DNA from: Bacteroidota bacterium
GTDB taxonomy: Bacteria; Bacteroidota; Bacteroidia; Bacteroidales; JAAUTT01
NCBI GenBank assembly: GCA_021779665.1
Contig: JAJYAG010000016.1
Location: 1 to 64,000 of the forward strand
Length of the DNA stretch: 64,000 bases
Reading direction: 5' to 3'
Notes under the pieces: model-generated
The model's input: only the letters and a program-made list of their open reading frames with translations
What the model was told of the DNA's origin: nothing
The model's database searches: none
Shown: positions 45,689 through 55,459 of the stretch, one piece after another
Position numbering within the stretch: the stretch's first letter is position 1
How the letters are laid out: the number at the start of each line of letters is the position of its first letter
Translations under genes and position numbers: made by a program

Positions 45689-48163
45689 ATGAAAACCCGA
45701 TTCAGTTTAATCGCCGGATTGTTGATTTTGGTGGTGTCGGTTGCCTTCGCCCAAAAAGCAGAAATAAAATTGGCCGTGGATAATTATCATCGTTATTATG
45801 CCGATGGTCAGAAAGTAAAAGATGCTGTAAAAGAAAAATCCATTGCCGGGTTCAGAGAGTATTTTTCGAAACAGGCGTATCGGTTTACCGAATTGTCGAA
45901 ATGCCGCCTGAATGTTTCGGAATGTAAAACCCGTCTCACTGAAGAGGGGCAGTTCAGTGACCTGAATCAGACGGAAAGGCAGATTTTCGATCAGCATTTA
46001 TTGTCGGCTCCGAGCTATTCAACGGATAATGTGGTGGCCAATTTTCTGACCGAAGCGTTTAACCGTTTGTGGAAAATCGCCGAATCGTATCGTGGAACGC
46101 CCGCGGACACACGTTCTTCGGGATTCCGGTCATTGCTGAAAGGCATTATTCATTACGGAACCATCGAAGCCGGACGTTCGAACAAGTTACCGCGTTTTCA
46201 TGCTTCCTGCTTTGCCATTCCCACCGCTTCGGTCAATATTTATTTTGCGTTATTGCCCGAAATGGCAACTGTGGAAGCGGGAAAATCGCAGAACGACGAG
46301 CTGAATTCCGCCTGCGATATACTGAAAATGCTTGGTTTGCAGGCCTGGACGCAACCTTTGCGAAACGATTCGACGGACAACAACGTGGTGCAGATCGACC
46401 GTTTCCAGAATCACGTGTGGTGGGTTGGCGGAAATGCGCTGGCCTATCGTTCGCTGTTGCCGGTGGCGTTTATGTACAAATCCATTCCAATGGTGGATGT
46501 GGTGGCGGAAGTTTCGCAACGTTGCATTAGCACCACCTCGCAAACCACCAATCATTCGTCCTTCTGGACCGAAGGTTTTACGGCCGATGGCGCCGGGTGG
46601 GGGCATGGTCGCCAGAGTCTGGTTTGGGGATATCCGATTGACGGAACTTCGAACGCGTTGTCGCTCCTGAATTTTCTGCGGAAATCGCCGTGGGAAAAGC
46701 CGTTGAGCAAAGAAAACACGGAGGCGTTGATGAATTTTTTCAGAGGTTCCAACTGGTATTATTCCAACGGTCATGAACTCCCGGGACTCAATCGTGAGAC
46801 GATGCGTTTTGATACGACACAACAAACCATTCGTTACGATAAAATGCTGAAAACCTTGCTCACCGACTGGAAAAAATACTTCAGCAGGGATGAACAGGCC
46901 GAGTTGCAACAATTACTGAACGAAACGCAGACCTATACTATCCGGATGAAATCGTATCCGGCCGGTTTTTATAACGGCACCCGCTGGTTTTTCAACAACG
47001 ATGATTTGATAAAGAAAAATGACCGCTATCATATCATGGTGAATATGGCCTCGGTGCGTTGCGATGGTCTCGAAAGTGCGGTTGATTTTGCGGATGAGTA
47101 CAATTTTTTCACCGACGACGGCATGACTTTGTTCGAAAAATCGGGAAATGAATATCGTTCCGTTTTTGGGGGTTGGGATGTGACGGCGTCGCCCGGAGTT
47201 ACCGCCCGCGAAGGCATGGATAAGCTGACGCCGGTTACCAACTGGCGGGGGTATTGCAGTAAATTTAATTTTGCGGGAGCGGCCACAGCCGGTGGCGATA
47301 ACGCGGTGGCAGGGTTTATTTTCGAAAAAATGAATGCTTCGAAAAAAAATAATGTGAACGACCGCGGAACCAGCGCCAACGAAAATCCGGTTTTATACGG
47401 TGTCAAAGCGCACAAAGCCTGGTTTATGTTGGGTGATTATTTCGTTGCCCTGGGAGCCGGAGTGACCAATCTGCATCCCGAAATGGAGGGGAAAATCCGC
47501 ACGACAATTGATCAAACGGCTTCGAATGAACCGCTTAAGCTGTTCCAGGATGGGAAAACGCTGAAAATGAAAACCGGCGTGCAGTCGTTTACCGAAAACG
47601 GAAAACCGCTTTGGGTGATTCAGAAGAATCAGTTTGCCTATACCATTCTTCCGGAATGGACGCAAAACGCTTTTTTTGTGAATGAAACCAAACAGGACGA
47701 CTGGATAAAGCTGAATAAACAGAATAAATCCATTGCGGGCTTGCCCGAAAGTGTAAATATTCTTCGCTTGTGGGTCGATCACGGACAAACGGTGAAAGAT
47801 GGAACGTACGGTTATGTGGTGTATACCGGAGAAAATCAGCCGGATAAACTATTGCCGTTTAGTGTTTTGCGGAATGATACACTCGTCCAGGCCATTCAAT
47901 CGACTGATGGAAAAGTGACCGAAGCTGTTTTTTATTCGGCCAATGCGTCGTTGCGGGCCGGAAAGGAAATCATAAAGGTTTCGGCGCCCTGTGTTTTGCT
48001 GATGGACAAATCCGGAAAAAATGCCGTACTTTCGGTGGAAGATCCGCAAATGAATACACGTTTAAAGCAAATCAGGATTTCGGCAGGTACGAATACTTAT
48101 TCCGTTGATTTACCTCAGGGAGCACTTGCGGGAAAGCCGGCGGTTGTTCAATTGAAAGATTAG
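45689..48163 (+). CDS. PL8-superfamily polysaccharide lyase (divergent, long form)
   Basis: An 824-residue exported protein (signal MKTRFSLIAGLLILVVSVAF). The helical N-terminal half and beta-rich C-terminal half match the chondroitin/hyaluronate lyase fold. Probable catalytic residues: Asn249 in WWVGGNALAY, His306 and Tyr315 in GWGHGRQSLVWGY, the nine-residue His-Tyr spacing being that of chondroitinase AC. The second half has GVKAHKAWFMLGDYFVALGA, also found in the PL8 protein at 52.3 kb. Its first 200 residues are unlike common PL8 members, so it may be a distinct subfamily. It cleaves uronic-acid polymers by beta-elimination if active. Confidence 0.8.
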   Translation: MKTRFSLIAGLLILVVSVAFAQKAEIKLAVDNYHRYYADGQKVKDAVKEKSIAGFREYFSKQAYRFTELSKCRLNVSECKTRLTEEGQFSDLNQTERQIFDQHLLSAPSYSTDNVVANFLTEAFNRLWKIAESYRGTPADTRSSGFRSLLKGIIHYGTIEAGRSNKLPRFHASCFAIPTASVNIYFALLPEMATVEAGKSQNDELNSACDILKMLGLQAWTQPLRNDSTDNNVVQIDRFQNHVWWVGGNALAYRSLLPVAFMYKSIPMVDVVAEVSQRCISTTSQTTNHSSFWTEGFTADGAGWGHGRQSLVWGYPIDGTSNALSLLNFLRKSPWEKPLSKENTEALMNFFRGSNWYYSNGHELPGLNRETMRFDTTQQTIRYDKMLKTLLTDWKKYFSRDEQAELQQLLNETQTYTIRMKSYPAGFYNGTRWFFNNDDLIKKNDRYHIMVNMASVRCDGLESAVDFADEYNFFTDDGMTLFEKSGNEYRSVFGGWDVTASPGVTAREGMDKLTPVTNWRGYCSKFNFAGAATAGGDNAVAGFIFEKMNASKKNNVNDRGTSANENPVLYGVKAHKAWFMLGDYFVALGAGVTNLHPEMEGKIRTTIDQTASNEPLKLFQDGKTLKMKTGVQSFTENGKPLWVIQKNQFAYTILPEWTQNAFFVNETKQDDWIKLNKQNKSIAGLPESVNILRLWVDHGQTVKDGTYGYVVYTGENQPDKLLPFSVLRNDTLVQAIQSTDGKVTEAVFYSANASLRAGKEIIKVSAPCVLLMDKSGKNAVLSVEDPQMNTRLKQIRISAGTNTYSVDLPQGALAGKPAVVQLKD

Positions 48164-48194
48164 AAAATGTTGATTCATTAATCATTATACTATT

Positions 48195-49562
48195 ATGCGA
48201 AAAGCACTTCTATTTTTATCGGTTATTTTGGTTGCCAACCTTGCTTTGGCTCAGGACAATCCTTCTGCCGGATACATGAAACGGTACAACGAAGAAATGC
48301 AACGAACTCAGTGGTGGCGCGATGCCCGTTTCGGGATGTTTATTCATTTCGGGGCTTATGCAGTTGCCGGGCGTGGAGAATGGGTAAAATCGAACGAACG
48401 ACTGACTACAGAACAGTATCAGAAGTACGTGGATGCTTTTCAACCCTATGCTTTTGATGCCCGCAAATGGGCGAAAGCGGCCAAAGCTGCCGGAATGAAA
48501 TATGCCGTGCTGACGGCCAAACACCACGATGGATTTTGTATGTTTGATTCAAAATACACCGATTACAAAATCAGCACCTACTTCAATGGCCGGGACATTG
48601 TGCGCGAGTTTTTAGACGTTTTCAGGGCTGAAGGACTAAAAGTGGGACTGTATTATTCGCTGATTGACTGGCATAACCCCGATTATCCGAATGTGGGAAA
48701 TCATCCGCAGCGCGACGACAAGGAATACGCGAAGCGGAAATTCGATTGGGATAATTACCTGAAATACATGTTTAATCAGGTGCAGGAACTCACCACGCAA
48801 TACGGAAAAATCGACATTATGTGGTTCGATTATTCGTTTGGCGAGTACAGCGGCGAAAAGTGGAAAGCTTCGGAGCTGGTGAAAATGATTCGGAAAAATC
48901 AGCCCGGCATACTTATCGACAAACGGCTGGAAGTAAATCCTGGCGTTCGGGGAAATGTCCGAACATTAAGCGATTTGGGTGATTTTGAAACGCCCGAGCA
49001 GGGAATTCCCGATCAACCGCTGGTGGATAAATACGGTCAGCCAATGCCCTGGGAAACCTGCATGACCATGAACGGCGTGTGGGGCTACAGCGAAATGGAC
49101 AAAAACTGGAAATCGCCGGAACTGATTATTCATTCGCTGGTCAATTGCGTCAGCAAAAACGGAAATATGCTGCTCAACGTGGGTCCCGATGCGCGTGGAA
49201 ATTTCCCCGACGAATGCAAATACATTCTGCGTGAAGTAAGAAAATGGATGGATAAAAACCACGAAAGCATTTACGGTTGCGGCGCGTGCAATCTGCCCCG
49301 TCAGGATTGGGGACGATATACGCAAAAAGGGAATGAAATTTACGCGCACTGGCTTTACCCGTACCTCGGCAACATAAATGCCAAAGGAATTAACGCCGAT
49401 TCGGTGAAAAATGTATTTATGCTTTATTCCGGGGCCGAATTGCCCACTTACAAAACCTGGTTTGGCGATAACGACAGGGACAATCTTTTTATCCGTACCG
49501 GAAATTCGCCTCAGAAACCGTATGAATATGATACGGTGATAAAAATTGATATGCAGCAATAG
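48195..49562 (+). CDS. Alpha-L-fucosidase (GH29)
   Basis: A 455-residue exported glycoside hydrolase (signal MRKALLFLSVILVANLALAQ). The GH29 barrel shows FGMFIHFGAYAVAGRGEWV near residues 46-64, LTAKHHDGFCMFDSKYTDY near 106-124, and IMWFDYSFGEY with the nucleophile Asp212. GVWGYSEMDKNWKS and LLNVGPDARGNFP are further family marks. GH29 removes fucose with retention. Its place among lyases and sulfatases suggests the target glycan carries fucose branches, as in fucosylated chondroitin or mucin-type glycans; this is inference. Confidence 0.94.
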   Translation: MRKALLFLSVILVANLALAQDNPSAGYMKRYNEEMQRTQWWRDARFGMFIHFGAYAVAGRGEWVKSNERLTTEQYQKYVDAFQPYAFDARKWAKAAKAAGMKYAVLTAKHHDGFCMFDSKYTDYKISTYFNGRDIVREFLDVFRAEGLKVGLYYSLIDWHNPDYPNVGNHPQRDDKEYAKRKFDWDNYLKYMFNQVQELTTQYGKIDIMWFDYSFGEYSGEKWKASELVKMIRKNQPGILIDKRLEVNPGVRGNVRTLSDLGDFETPEQGIPDQPLVDKYGQPMPWETCMTMNGVWGYSEMDKNWKSPELIIHSLVNCVSKNGNMLLNVGPDARGNFPDECKYILREVRKWMDKNHESIYGCGACNLPRQDWGRYTQKGNEIYAHWLYPYLGNINAKGINADSVKNVFMLYSGAELPTYKTWFGDNDRDNLFIRTGNSPQKPYEYDTVIKIDMQQ

Positions 49563-49596
49563 GACGGAATAAGTTTATAAACGACATATTTTGGTT

Positions 49597-52257
49597 ATGA
49601 GAAAAATATTGGTATTGATTTTTTCAGTATTGTCCATCGTTTCTTTATCCGGAACAACCAATTTGTTTTCGACAGCAGGATTTTACACGGTTCCCAATTC
49701 GGGACGTGACGTGTATGATTTCAATGTTGGTTGGCGGTTTCATAGGGGCGATGTAACCGGTGCCGAAAAAGTTGATTTTAATGATCATGGTTGGAGTATA
49801 GTATCAACTCCTCACACGGTTCAGCTGGTTCCGGCAGCAGCCAGCGGCGGTAAAAACTATCAGGGAATAGCCTGGTACAGAAAGCATTTCCATACTCCGG
49901 CTGCATTTACCGGCAAGAAAATATGGCTGTATTTTGAAGCCATTATGGGGAAATCAAAAATTTATGTCAATGGTAAAATGGTCACCGAACATTTCGGAGG
50001 TTACCTGCCCGTGATAATTGACCTGAGCCGTGCCGGAGTTGGGCCCGATCAGGATTGTCTGATAAGCGTGTGTGCCGACAACAGTGATGATCCGACCTAT
50101 CCTCCCGGAAAATCCCAAACGGTACTTGATTTCTGTTATTTCGGAGGAATTTACCGCGATTGCTGGTTGTATACAACCGACGATATTCATATTACCGACC
50201 CGAATTATGCCGCGCAAACGGCAGGCGGCGGTGTATTTATTGCTACTGAAAAAGCCGGAGTATCCGAAGCGGTTATTAAACTTAAAACTCAGGTGAAAAA
50301 CGAAGGGCCTTCAACAAAAACAATTGTGGTTTCTAACCGATTGACAGATAGTCATGGAAAGCTGAAAGCCTCAATTGCAACTCCCGTGACCCTGAAAGCC
50401 GGCGAAAGCCAATCGGTAGAACAGACTCTACGGGTTAAAGATCCTCAGCTTTGGCATCCCGACCATCCGTATCTGAACACATTGCGCACCTCATTATTCC
50501 TGAAAAATAAACTGGTAGATGCCATCGATACACGGACCGGAATCCGCACCATCGAATTTATTCCGGGGAAAGGTTTAAGCATTAACGGAGAGATTCTTCA
50601 CCGCAAATTGCTGGGCGTTAACCGTCATCAGGATTTCGGTTATATTGGTAACGCACTGACCAATAATTTGCAAATGGCCGATGTGCGTAAAATGCGGGAT
50701 GCCGGAATTACCATTATCCGCAGTGCTCATTATCCACAGGATCCTGCTTTTATGGATGCCTGCGATCAGCTCGGGATGTTTATTATTGTGGCGACTCCCG
50801 GATGGCAGTTCTGGAACAATAACGGCGAATTCGAAGACCGGGTAGTTTCGGATATCCGTAACATGGTGCGGCGCGACCGCAATCATCCCTCGGTTTTGCT
50901 CTGGGAACCTATTCTGAACGAAACGCATTATCCTGTCGAATTTGCCGGAAAGGCCTACAAAACGGTGCATGAAGAATATCCGTATAAAGGCTGTTATGCT
51001 GCCTGTGATGGGATAAGTCCCGGTCATGAGGTGTATGATGTGCTCTATACCGGTCCGAATAATGAGGAATTTTATACCAAATTGGGAAAATGTTGTTTCA
51101 CCCGGGAGTTTGGCGATTGTGTTGATGATTGGTATTCGCACAATTCCTACAGCCGTGTTTCACGCGACTGGAGCGAGCAGGCACTGATTTTCCAGGCTCA
51201 GCATTATGCCAAGAAGGATTATGAGGGTTCGCTTACCATAGATCAACTCTTTAAGTCGCCTCCATCGCATGTTGGCGGAGCTTTGTGGGCGGGATTCGAT
51301 CATCAGCGGGGATATCATCCCGATCCGTTTTTCGGTGGATTGATGGATGTGTTTCGCCAGCCGAAGTATTCTTATTTTATGTTTATGAGTCAACGCGATC
51401 CTTCGGTGAAATATCCGTTCGCCGATAGCGGTCCCATGCTTTTTATTGCCAATGCCATGACTCCCTTTTCACCAACCGATGTTACGGTTTATTCCAATTG
51501 CGATAGTGTTCGGCTGATCATTATGAAGCAAAAAACTGTGGCGGGGACCCGGATTTTCTATCGGGATACGATTTGTCAACCGGTAGTGAAAAATAATCCC
51601 GGAATACCCAACGAACCGGTGACTTTCAGGAATGCTTTCGATTTTGTTACCGTCAGGGTTATGCAAAGAGCCAACCGGCGCGACGATGTGAAAATGATTG
51701 CCGAAGGAATTATTGGCGGAAAAGTGGTTGTCCGCAAAGTGCAAATGCCATCGCTGCGTTCGGCAAAGATTCAGCTTAGCATCGACACCATCGCTTCACC
51801 GTGCCCATTGGCAAACGGAAGTGATATTGTGGAAATAATCGCTTCGGTGGTCGACGACAGAGGCTATGTCAAACAACTGGCCGATGAACAAATTCAGTTT
51901 TCGGTGAGTGGCGAAGGAAGTGTTATCGGTGATTGCAGCATAGGTGCAAATCCCGTCAGAGTGGTAAAAGGTACAGCGCCACTGTTAATCCGGACAACCA
52001 CCAAAGCCGGAAAAGTTACTGTTATTGCCCGTACCTATTTTGGAGGAATCAACTCTCCGGCTCCTGATACGCTGACTTTTTACACCTATCGGCCTGAAAC
52101 CGGGTTGTTGTTTACCGATTCGGTGACCCCCGAACCGTCGTCCATGCAGATGAATGAGCCGGATAATTCTGCTTCTTCGGAAAAGGAGAGAGAAAAGCTG
52201 TTGCAAAAAGTGGAAGCCGATCAGCAATATTTTGAAAGTACGGAAAAGAAAAAATAA
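49597..52257 (+). CDS. Exported GH2 glycoside hydrolase (beta-galactosidase/glucuronidase type)
   Basis: An 886-residue enzyme. Signal peptide first, then sugar-binding and immunoglobulin-like domains (VYDFNVGWRFHRGD; GIAWYRKHFHTP; FGGYLPVIIDLS; CYFGGIYRDCWLY) and the barrel with GVNRHQDFGYIGNALTN. The acid/base Glu442 is in ILNETHYP and the nucleophile Glu504 in TREFGD. A long C-terminal part (about 620-860) carries Ig-like domains. GH2 members include beta-galactosidase, beta-glucuronidase and beta-mannosidase; in this locus a beta-glucuronidase or beta-galactosaminidase role is plausible but not shown. An ATG two codons upstream is possible. Confidence 0.92.
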   Translation: MRKILVLIFSVLSIVSLSGTTNLFSTAGFYTVPNSGRDVYDFNVGWRFHRGDVTGAEKVDFNDHGWSIVSTPHTVQLVPAAASGGKNYQGIAWYRKHFHTPAAFTGKKIWLYFEAIMGKSKIYVNGKMVTEHFGGYLPVIIDLSRAGVGPDQDCLISVCADNSDDPTYPPGKSQTVLDFCYFGGIYRDCWLYTTDDIHITDPNYAAQTAGGGVFIATEKAGVSEAVIKLKTQVKNEGPSTKTIVVSNRLTDSHGKLKASIATPVTLKAGESQSVEQTLRVKDPQLWHPDHPYLNTLRTSLFLKNKLVDAIDTRTGIRTIEFIPGKGLSINGEILHRKLLGVNRHQDFGYIGNALTNNLQMADVRKMRDAGITIIRSAHYPQDPAFMDACDQLGMFIIVATPGWQFWNNNGEFEDRVVSDIRNMVRRDRNHPSVLLWEPILNETHYPVEFAGKAYKTVHEEYPYKGCYAACDGISPGHEVYDVLYTGPNNEEFYTKLGKCCFTREFGDCVDDWYSHNSYSRVSRDWSEQALIFQAQHYAKKDYEGSLTIDQLFKSPPSHVGGALWAGFDHQRGYHPDPFFGGLMDVFRQPKYSYFMFMSQRDPSVKYPFADSGPMLFIANAMTPFSPTDVTVYSNCDSVRLIIMKQKTVAGTRIFYRDTICQPVVKNNPGIPNEPVTFRNAFDFVTVRVMQRANRRDDVKMIAEGIIGGKVVVRKVQMPSLRSAKIQLSIDTIASPCPLANGSDIVEIIASVVDDRGYVKQLADEQIQFSVSGEGSVIGDCSIGANPVRVVKGTAPLLIRTTTKAGKVTVIARTYFGGINSPAPDTLTFYTYRPETGLLFTDSVTPEPSSMQMNEPDNSASSEKEREKLLQKVEADQQYFESTEKKK

Positions 52258-52275
52258 CCCATCAAATACATTCTA

Positions 52276-54306
52276 ATGAAGACGGTTGATAAAATTAAAA
52301 TTACTATTGTACTCCTTGTCCTGTCGATGGCCCTTTCTGCCTCCGATTTTAAAACTATTTACGACCGGATGTATTATGATTATCTTGGGAATCCATCGCC
52401 AACGTCTGTAGAAAGTATACTGCATAAAATGCAGTATGATGGAAGTTTTTTCGGGATGAATTATAAAACGCAGGATGGAACGCCAAGAAGTCACCCGATA
52501 TGGCTCACAACATTGGCTCAGGCCTATAAAAGTCCTTCAAACAAGTATTACAGAGACCCTGAAGTGCGTGACAAGTTTTTGTCGGGACTGAGGTTTTGGA
52601 TTAAAACCAATCATAACGTGGCAAACTGGTGGTATCGCTACATTGCTTATCCGAAAGAAACGACCAAATGTGTGATTTTGATGAGCGATGAGATTAAAAA
52701 AGATCCGGAGCTTTTCGACCAAACCATGAAATATTTGCGATGGAGTTACGAACATTCCGATAGCGGCCGGTTGACCGGAGCCAACGGCGCCGATATTATT
52801 ATTGGTTCGATGGCGGCCAGCGTACTGACTGAGAATGATGCGCAAATGATGGATTACAAGGATAAAATGACGGGTTTGTTGACCATTCAACCTGCCGAAG
52901 GCATCTTGTCGGATTATCTTTTCGGGCAGCATTGCGGACATGGTCGGCAGCTTTATTTTTGCAATTACGGAAAGGAATTTGTCAATTCGATGATGTATTA
53001 TCTGGAATTCTGCAACGGAACAAAATACCAGACGCCGGGTGTGGATTTGTTGCAGGACTTGTTTGTGAAAGGGGTTCAGTGGATTTTCTACGCGAAACAT
53101 TACGATCCGAATAATTCAGGACGTTACGACAGTTCCGATCAGTATTACGAACAAATAAAAGGACTGGCTCAACGGCTTCAGAAACTGGATGTTTCCGACA
53201 AAACGGAAGTACAGAAAATCGCAAAACGCATTTCGGGCGACAACAGTCTGAGCGGTAACCGCATGTTCTGGCGGTTTGATTATATGATAAACCGCCGTCC
53301 AAATTATATGGTCAGTTCGCGCATGACTTCCACCCGCACCGTGGGCAACGAAGCCGGTAACGGGGATGGTGAATACAATTATTATGCAGCCAATGGTGTG
53401 AATTATATTTTCGTGAACGGAGATGAATACGACGGAAAATATTTCAAACAATTCAACAACCGCCAGTTTCCCGGAATAACCGCCGAACAGGACAATCGTC
53501 CGCTCCCCATCCCTAACTGGGGCGAAAATGCCGGAAATAACAACGCTTTTGCCGGTGGCGCTTCCGACAGCACGTACGGTGCTTGCGGAATGATTCTCGA
53601 CCGTCGAGGATTGACGGCGCACAAAGCCTGGTTTTATTTCGATGATGAATTTGTATGCCTTGGCGCCGGAATAACCGAAAGCGATGGAATTGCCCCGGTT
53701 TATACCACCATCAATCAATGTAATAAATCGGGTGCCGCCCGTTACTGCGATAATAAGAAAAACGGAACATTGCGTAAAACAGCTTATTTGCATCAGCCTG
53801 AATGGGTTCTGGAAGGAAATGTTGGTTATTTTAATCTCGATCCCGCATCGGTGTTTAAACTGAAAACCGACAGCGCTCTGTTCAGTCTGAATATTGATCA
53901 TGGAGTGAATCCGGCCAATAAAACCTATGCTTACGTGGTTTATCCGGCCATGAAATCAACCAAAGATGCCACAGGATATTTTAAACATCTTCCGGTTGAA
54001 GTGCTTTCGAATACGCCTGACGTTCAGGCCGTAAGGCAAAAAAATCTGCACATTACCGAAATCGTATTTACGAAAGCAGGAGAACTCGCCACTCCACAGG
54101 GAACGCTGACGGTGGATGCTCCGTGCGTGTTACTCTGGAAAGAAAATGACGGAACCATTACCCTGGGAAATCCGTATGCCGAAACGAATAATCCTGAAAA
54201 GATCAGCGTGAAAGTCGATATCGGCGGAAAAGTAAAAGTCCTCGATTTTGTATTGCCAACAGGGGAATTTGCCGGAAAAAGTGGAACGCAAAAGATAAAC
54301 AAATAA
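52276..54306 (+). CDS. PL8-family polysaccharide lyase (chondroitin AC/hyaluronate type)
   Basis: A 676-residue lyase with a signal peptide (KITIVLLVLSMALSAS). It has the PL8 marks NWWYRYIAYPKE at residues 117-128, LTGANGADI at 166-174 (catalytic Asn170), and FGQHCGHGRQLYFCNYG with His222 and Tyr231. The spacing of Asn, His and Tyr agrees with chondroitinase AC. A super-sandwich domain with NYYAANGVNYIFVNGDEYD and GLTAHKAWFYFDDEFVCLGA follows. PL8 enzymes cut hyaluronan, chondroitin or xanthan by beta-elimination; the neighbours favour a glycosaminoglycan. An 18-base gap separates it from the GH2 gene. Confidence 0.92.
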   Translation: MKTVDKIKITIVLLVLSMALSASDFKTIYDRMYYDYLGNPSPTSVESILHKMQYDGSFFGMNYKTQDGTPRSHPIWLTTLAQAYKSPSNKYYRDPEVRDKFLSGLRFWIKTNHNVANWWYRYIAYPKETTKCVILMSDEIKKDPELFDQTMKYLRWSYEHSDSGRLTGANGADIIIGSMAASVLTENDAQMMDYKDKMTGLLTIQPAEGILSDYLFGQHCGHGRQLYFCNYGKEFVNSMMYYLEFCNGTKYQTPGVDLLQDLFVKGVQWIFYAKHYDPNNSGRYDSSDQYYEQIKGLAQRLQKLDVSDKTEVQKIAKRISGDNSLSGNRMFWRFDYMINRRPNYMVSSRMTSTRTVGNEAGNGDGEYNYYAANGVNYIFVNGDEYDGKYFKQFNNRQFPGITAEQDNRPLPIPNWGENAGNNNAFAGGASDSTYGACGMILDRRGLTAHKAWFYFDDEFVCLGAGITESDGIAPVYTTINQCNKSGAARYCDNKKNGTLRKTAYLHQPEWVLEGNVGYFNLDPASVFKLKTDSALFSLNIDHGVNPANKTYAYVVYPAMKSTKDATGYFKHLPVEVLSNTPDVQAVRQKNLHITEIVFTKAGELATPQGTLTVDAPCVLLWKENDGTITLGNPYAETNNPEKISVKVDIGGKVKVLDFVLPTGEFAGKSGTQKINK

Positions 54307-54324
54307 TCAGTAATTCAGTTGTAT

Positions 54325-55455
54325 ATGAATACGTTCAATCGGAGTCTGACGTTAGTGTTCTGCCTTTGTTTAACTTCGTATGCTTCTGCTCAGGCGGTCG
54401 ATCCTTATCAGCCTGATTTTTCTTCACCCGCAACGGTTTCGGGTATGAAGCTGGTGTGGAATGATGAATTCAATACGGATGGAGTCCCGAATACAGCTAA
54501 CTGGAAACCGGAAACGGGTTTTGTTCGGAATCAGGAACTGGAATATTATCAGTTGTCGAACGCTACCTGTAAAAATGGAGTTTTACTGATTACCGGAAAA
54601 CGAGACACGGTGGTGAATGCAAAATACGTACGTGGAAGCACCGATTGGCGGTATAAAGATTCGCTTGCTTACTGGACGTCGGCCAGTATGATTACACAGG
54701 GTTTAAAGTCGTTCCAGTACGGACGAATAGATGTACGTGCCCGCATCGACACTACTTACGGTGCATGGCCGGCTATCTGGCAAAAAGGTGTTACAGGTTC
54801 ATGGCCGGCTTGTGGCGAAACAGACATTATGGAGTTCTACAATAAGAAAATTTATGCCAATGTCATTTATGGTGCGATTGGTTCGGCAAATTACAGCAAA
54901 TGTATTTATAAATCATTCGCGGCAGTAGCCGGCAGCGATGCCAACTGGGTACAAAAGTTTCATTTGTGGACAGAAATATGGACAGCTGATTCCATAAAAC
55001 TTTATCTGGATGGGATGTTAATGAATTCAGTATTGGTGAACAATATCGCGAATCCGGCTGGAACGACTCCTGCCAACGGATTTCTGCAACCCCATTTTTT
55101 TCAGTTGAATCTGGCTATCGGGTCGAATGGAGGAACACCACGTAACTCCACTTCACAAATTACCTACGAAGTGGATTATATCCGTGTTTATCAGGCGTCT
55201 TCCACCGGTTTTGTCAGTCCTTCGGTTGATCCCGTTCAGTTAGCTCCGAACCCCGCAGCCGATAAGATTGGACTCATTTCGGAACAAAAACCTTCCATGT
55301 TGTTAATTCGTGATTTGACTGGTCGTAGCATACTCAGATTATCTCATCCCGAATCAGTTATCGATGTGAGTTCATTCCCTCCGGGAAATTATATTGTACA
55401 GCTTTACTTTCCCGATCGGCCGGCAGTTTCGCTGAAAATGATTAAATTAAGATAA
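54325..55455 (+). CDS. Secreted GH16 glycoside hydrolase with T9SS sorting tail
   Basis: A 376-residue enzyme. Signal peptide (TLVFCLCLTSYASAQA), then a GH16 jelly-roll domain (about 40-290) with KLVWNDEFNTDG, YGRIDVRARIDTTYGAWPAI and the catalytic GETDIMEFYN (Glu165, Asp167, Glu170). The last 75 residues (LAPNPAADKIG to the end) form a type IX secretion tail, so it is sent to the cell surface or outside. GH16 cleaves beta-1,3 or beta-1,4 linkages in galactans and glucans; keratanase-type and beta-agarase-type members exist. In this locus a keratan- or galactan-like linkage is possible. I use the ATG at 54325; a TTG lies two codons upstream. Confidence 0.92.
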   Translation: MNTFNRSLTLVFCLCLTSYASAQAVDPYQPDFSSPATVSGMKLVWNDEFNTDGVPNTANWKPETGFVRNQELEYYQLSNATCKNGVLLITGKRDTVVNAKYVRGSTDWRYKDSLAYWTSASMITQGLKSFQYGRIDVRARIDTTYGAWPAIWQKGVTGSWPACGETDIMEFYNKKIYANVIYGAIGSANYSKCIYKSFAAVAGSDANWVQKFHLWTEIWTADSIKLYLDGMLMNSVLVNNIANPAGTTPANGFLQPHFFQLNLAIGSNGGTPRNSTSQITYEVDYIRVYQASSTGFVSPSVDPVQLAPNPAADKIGLISEQKPSMLLIRDLTGRSILRLSHPESVIDVSSFPPGNYIVQLYFPDRPAVSLKMIKLR

Positions 55456-55459
55456 ACCT

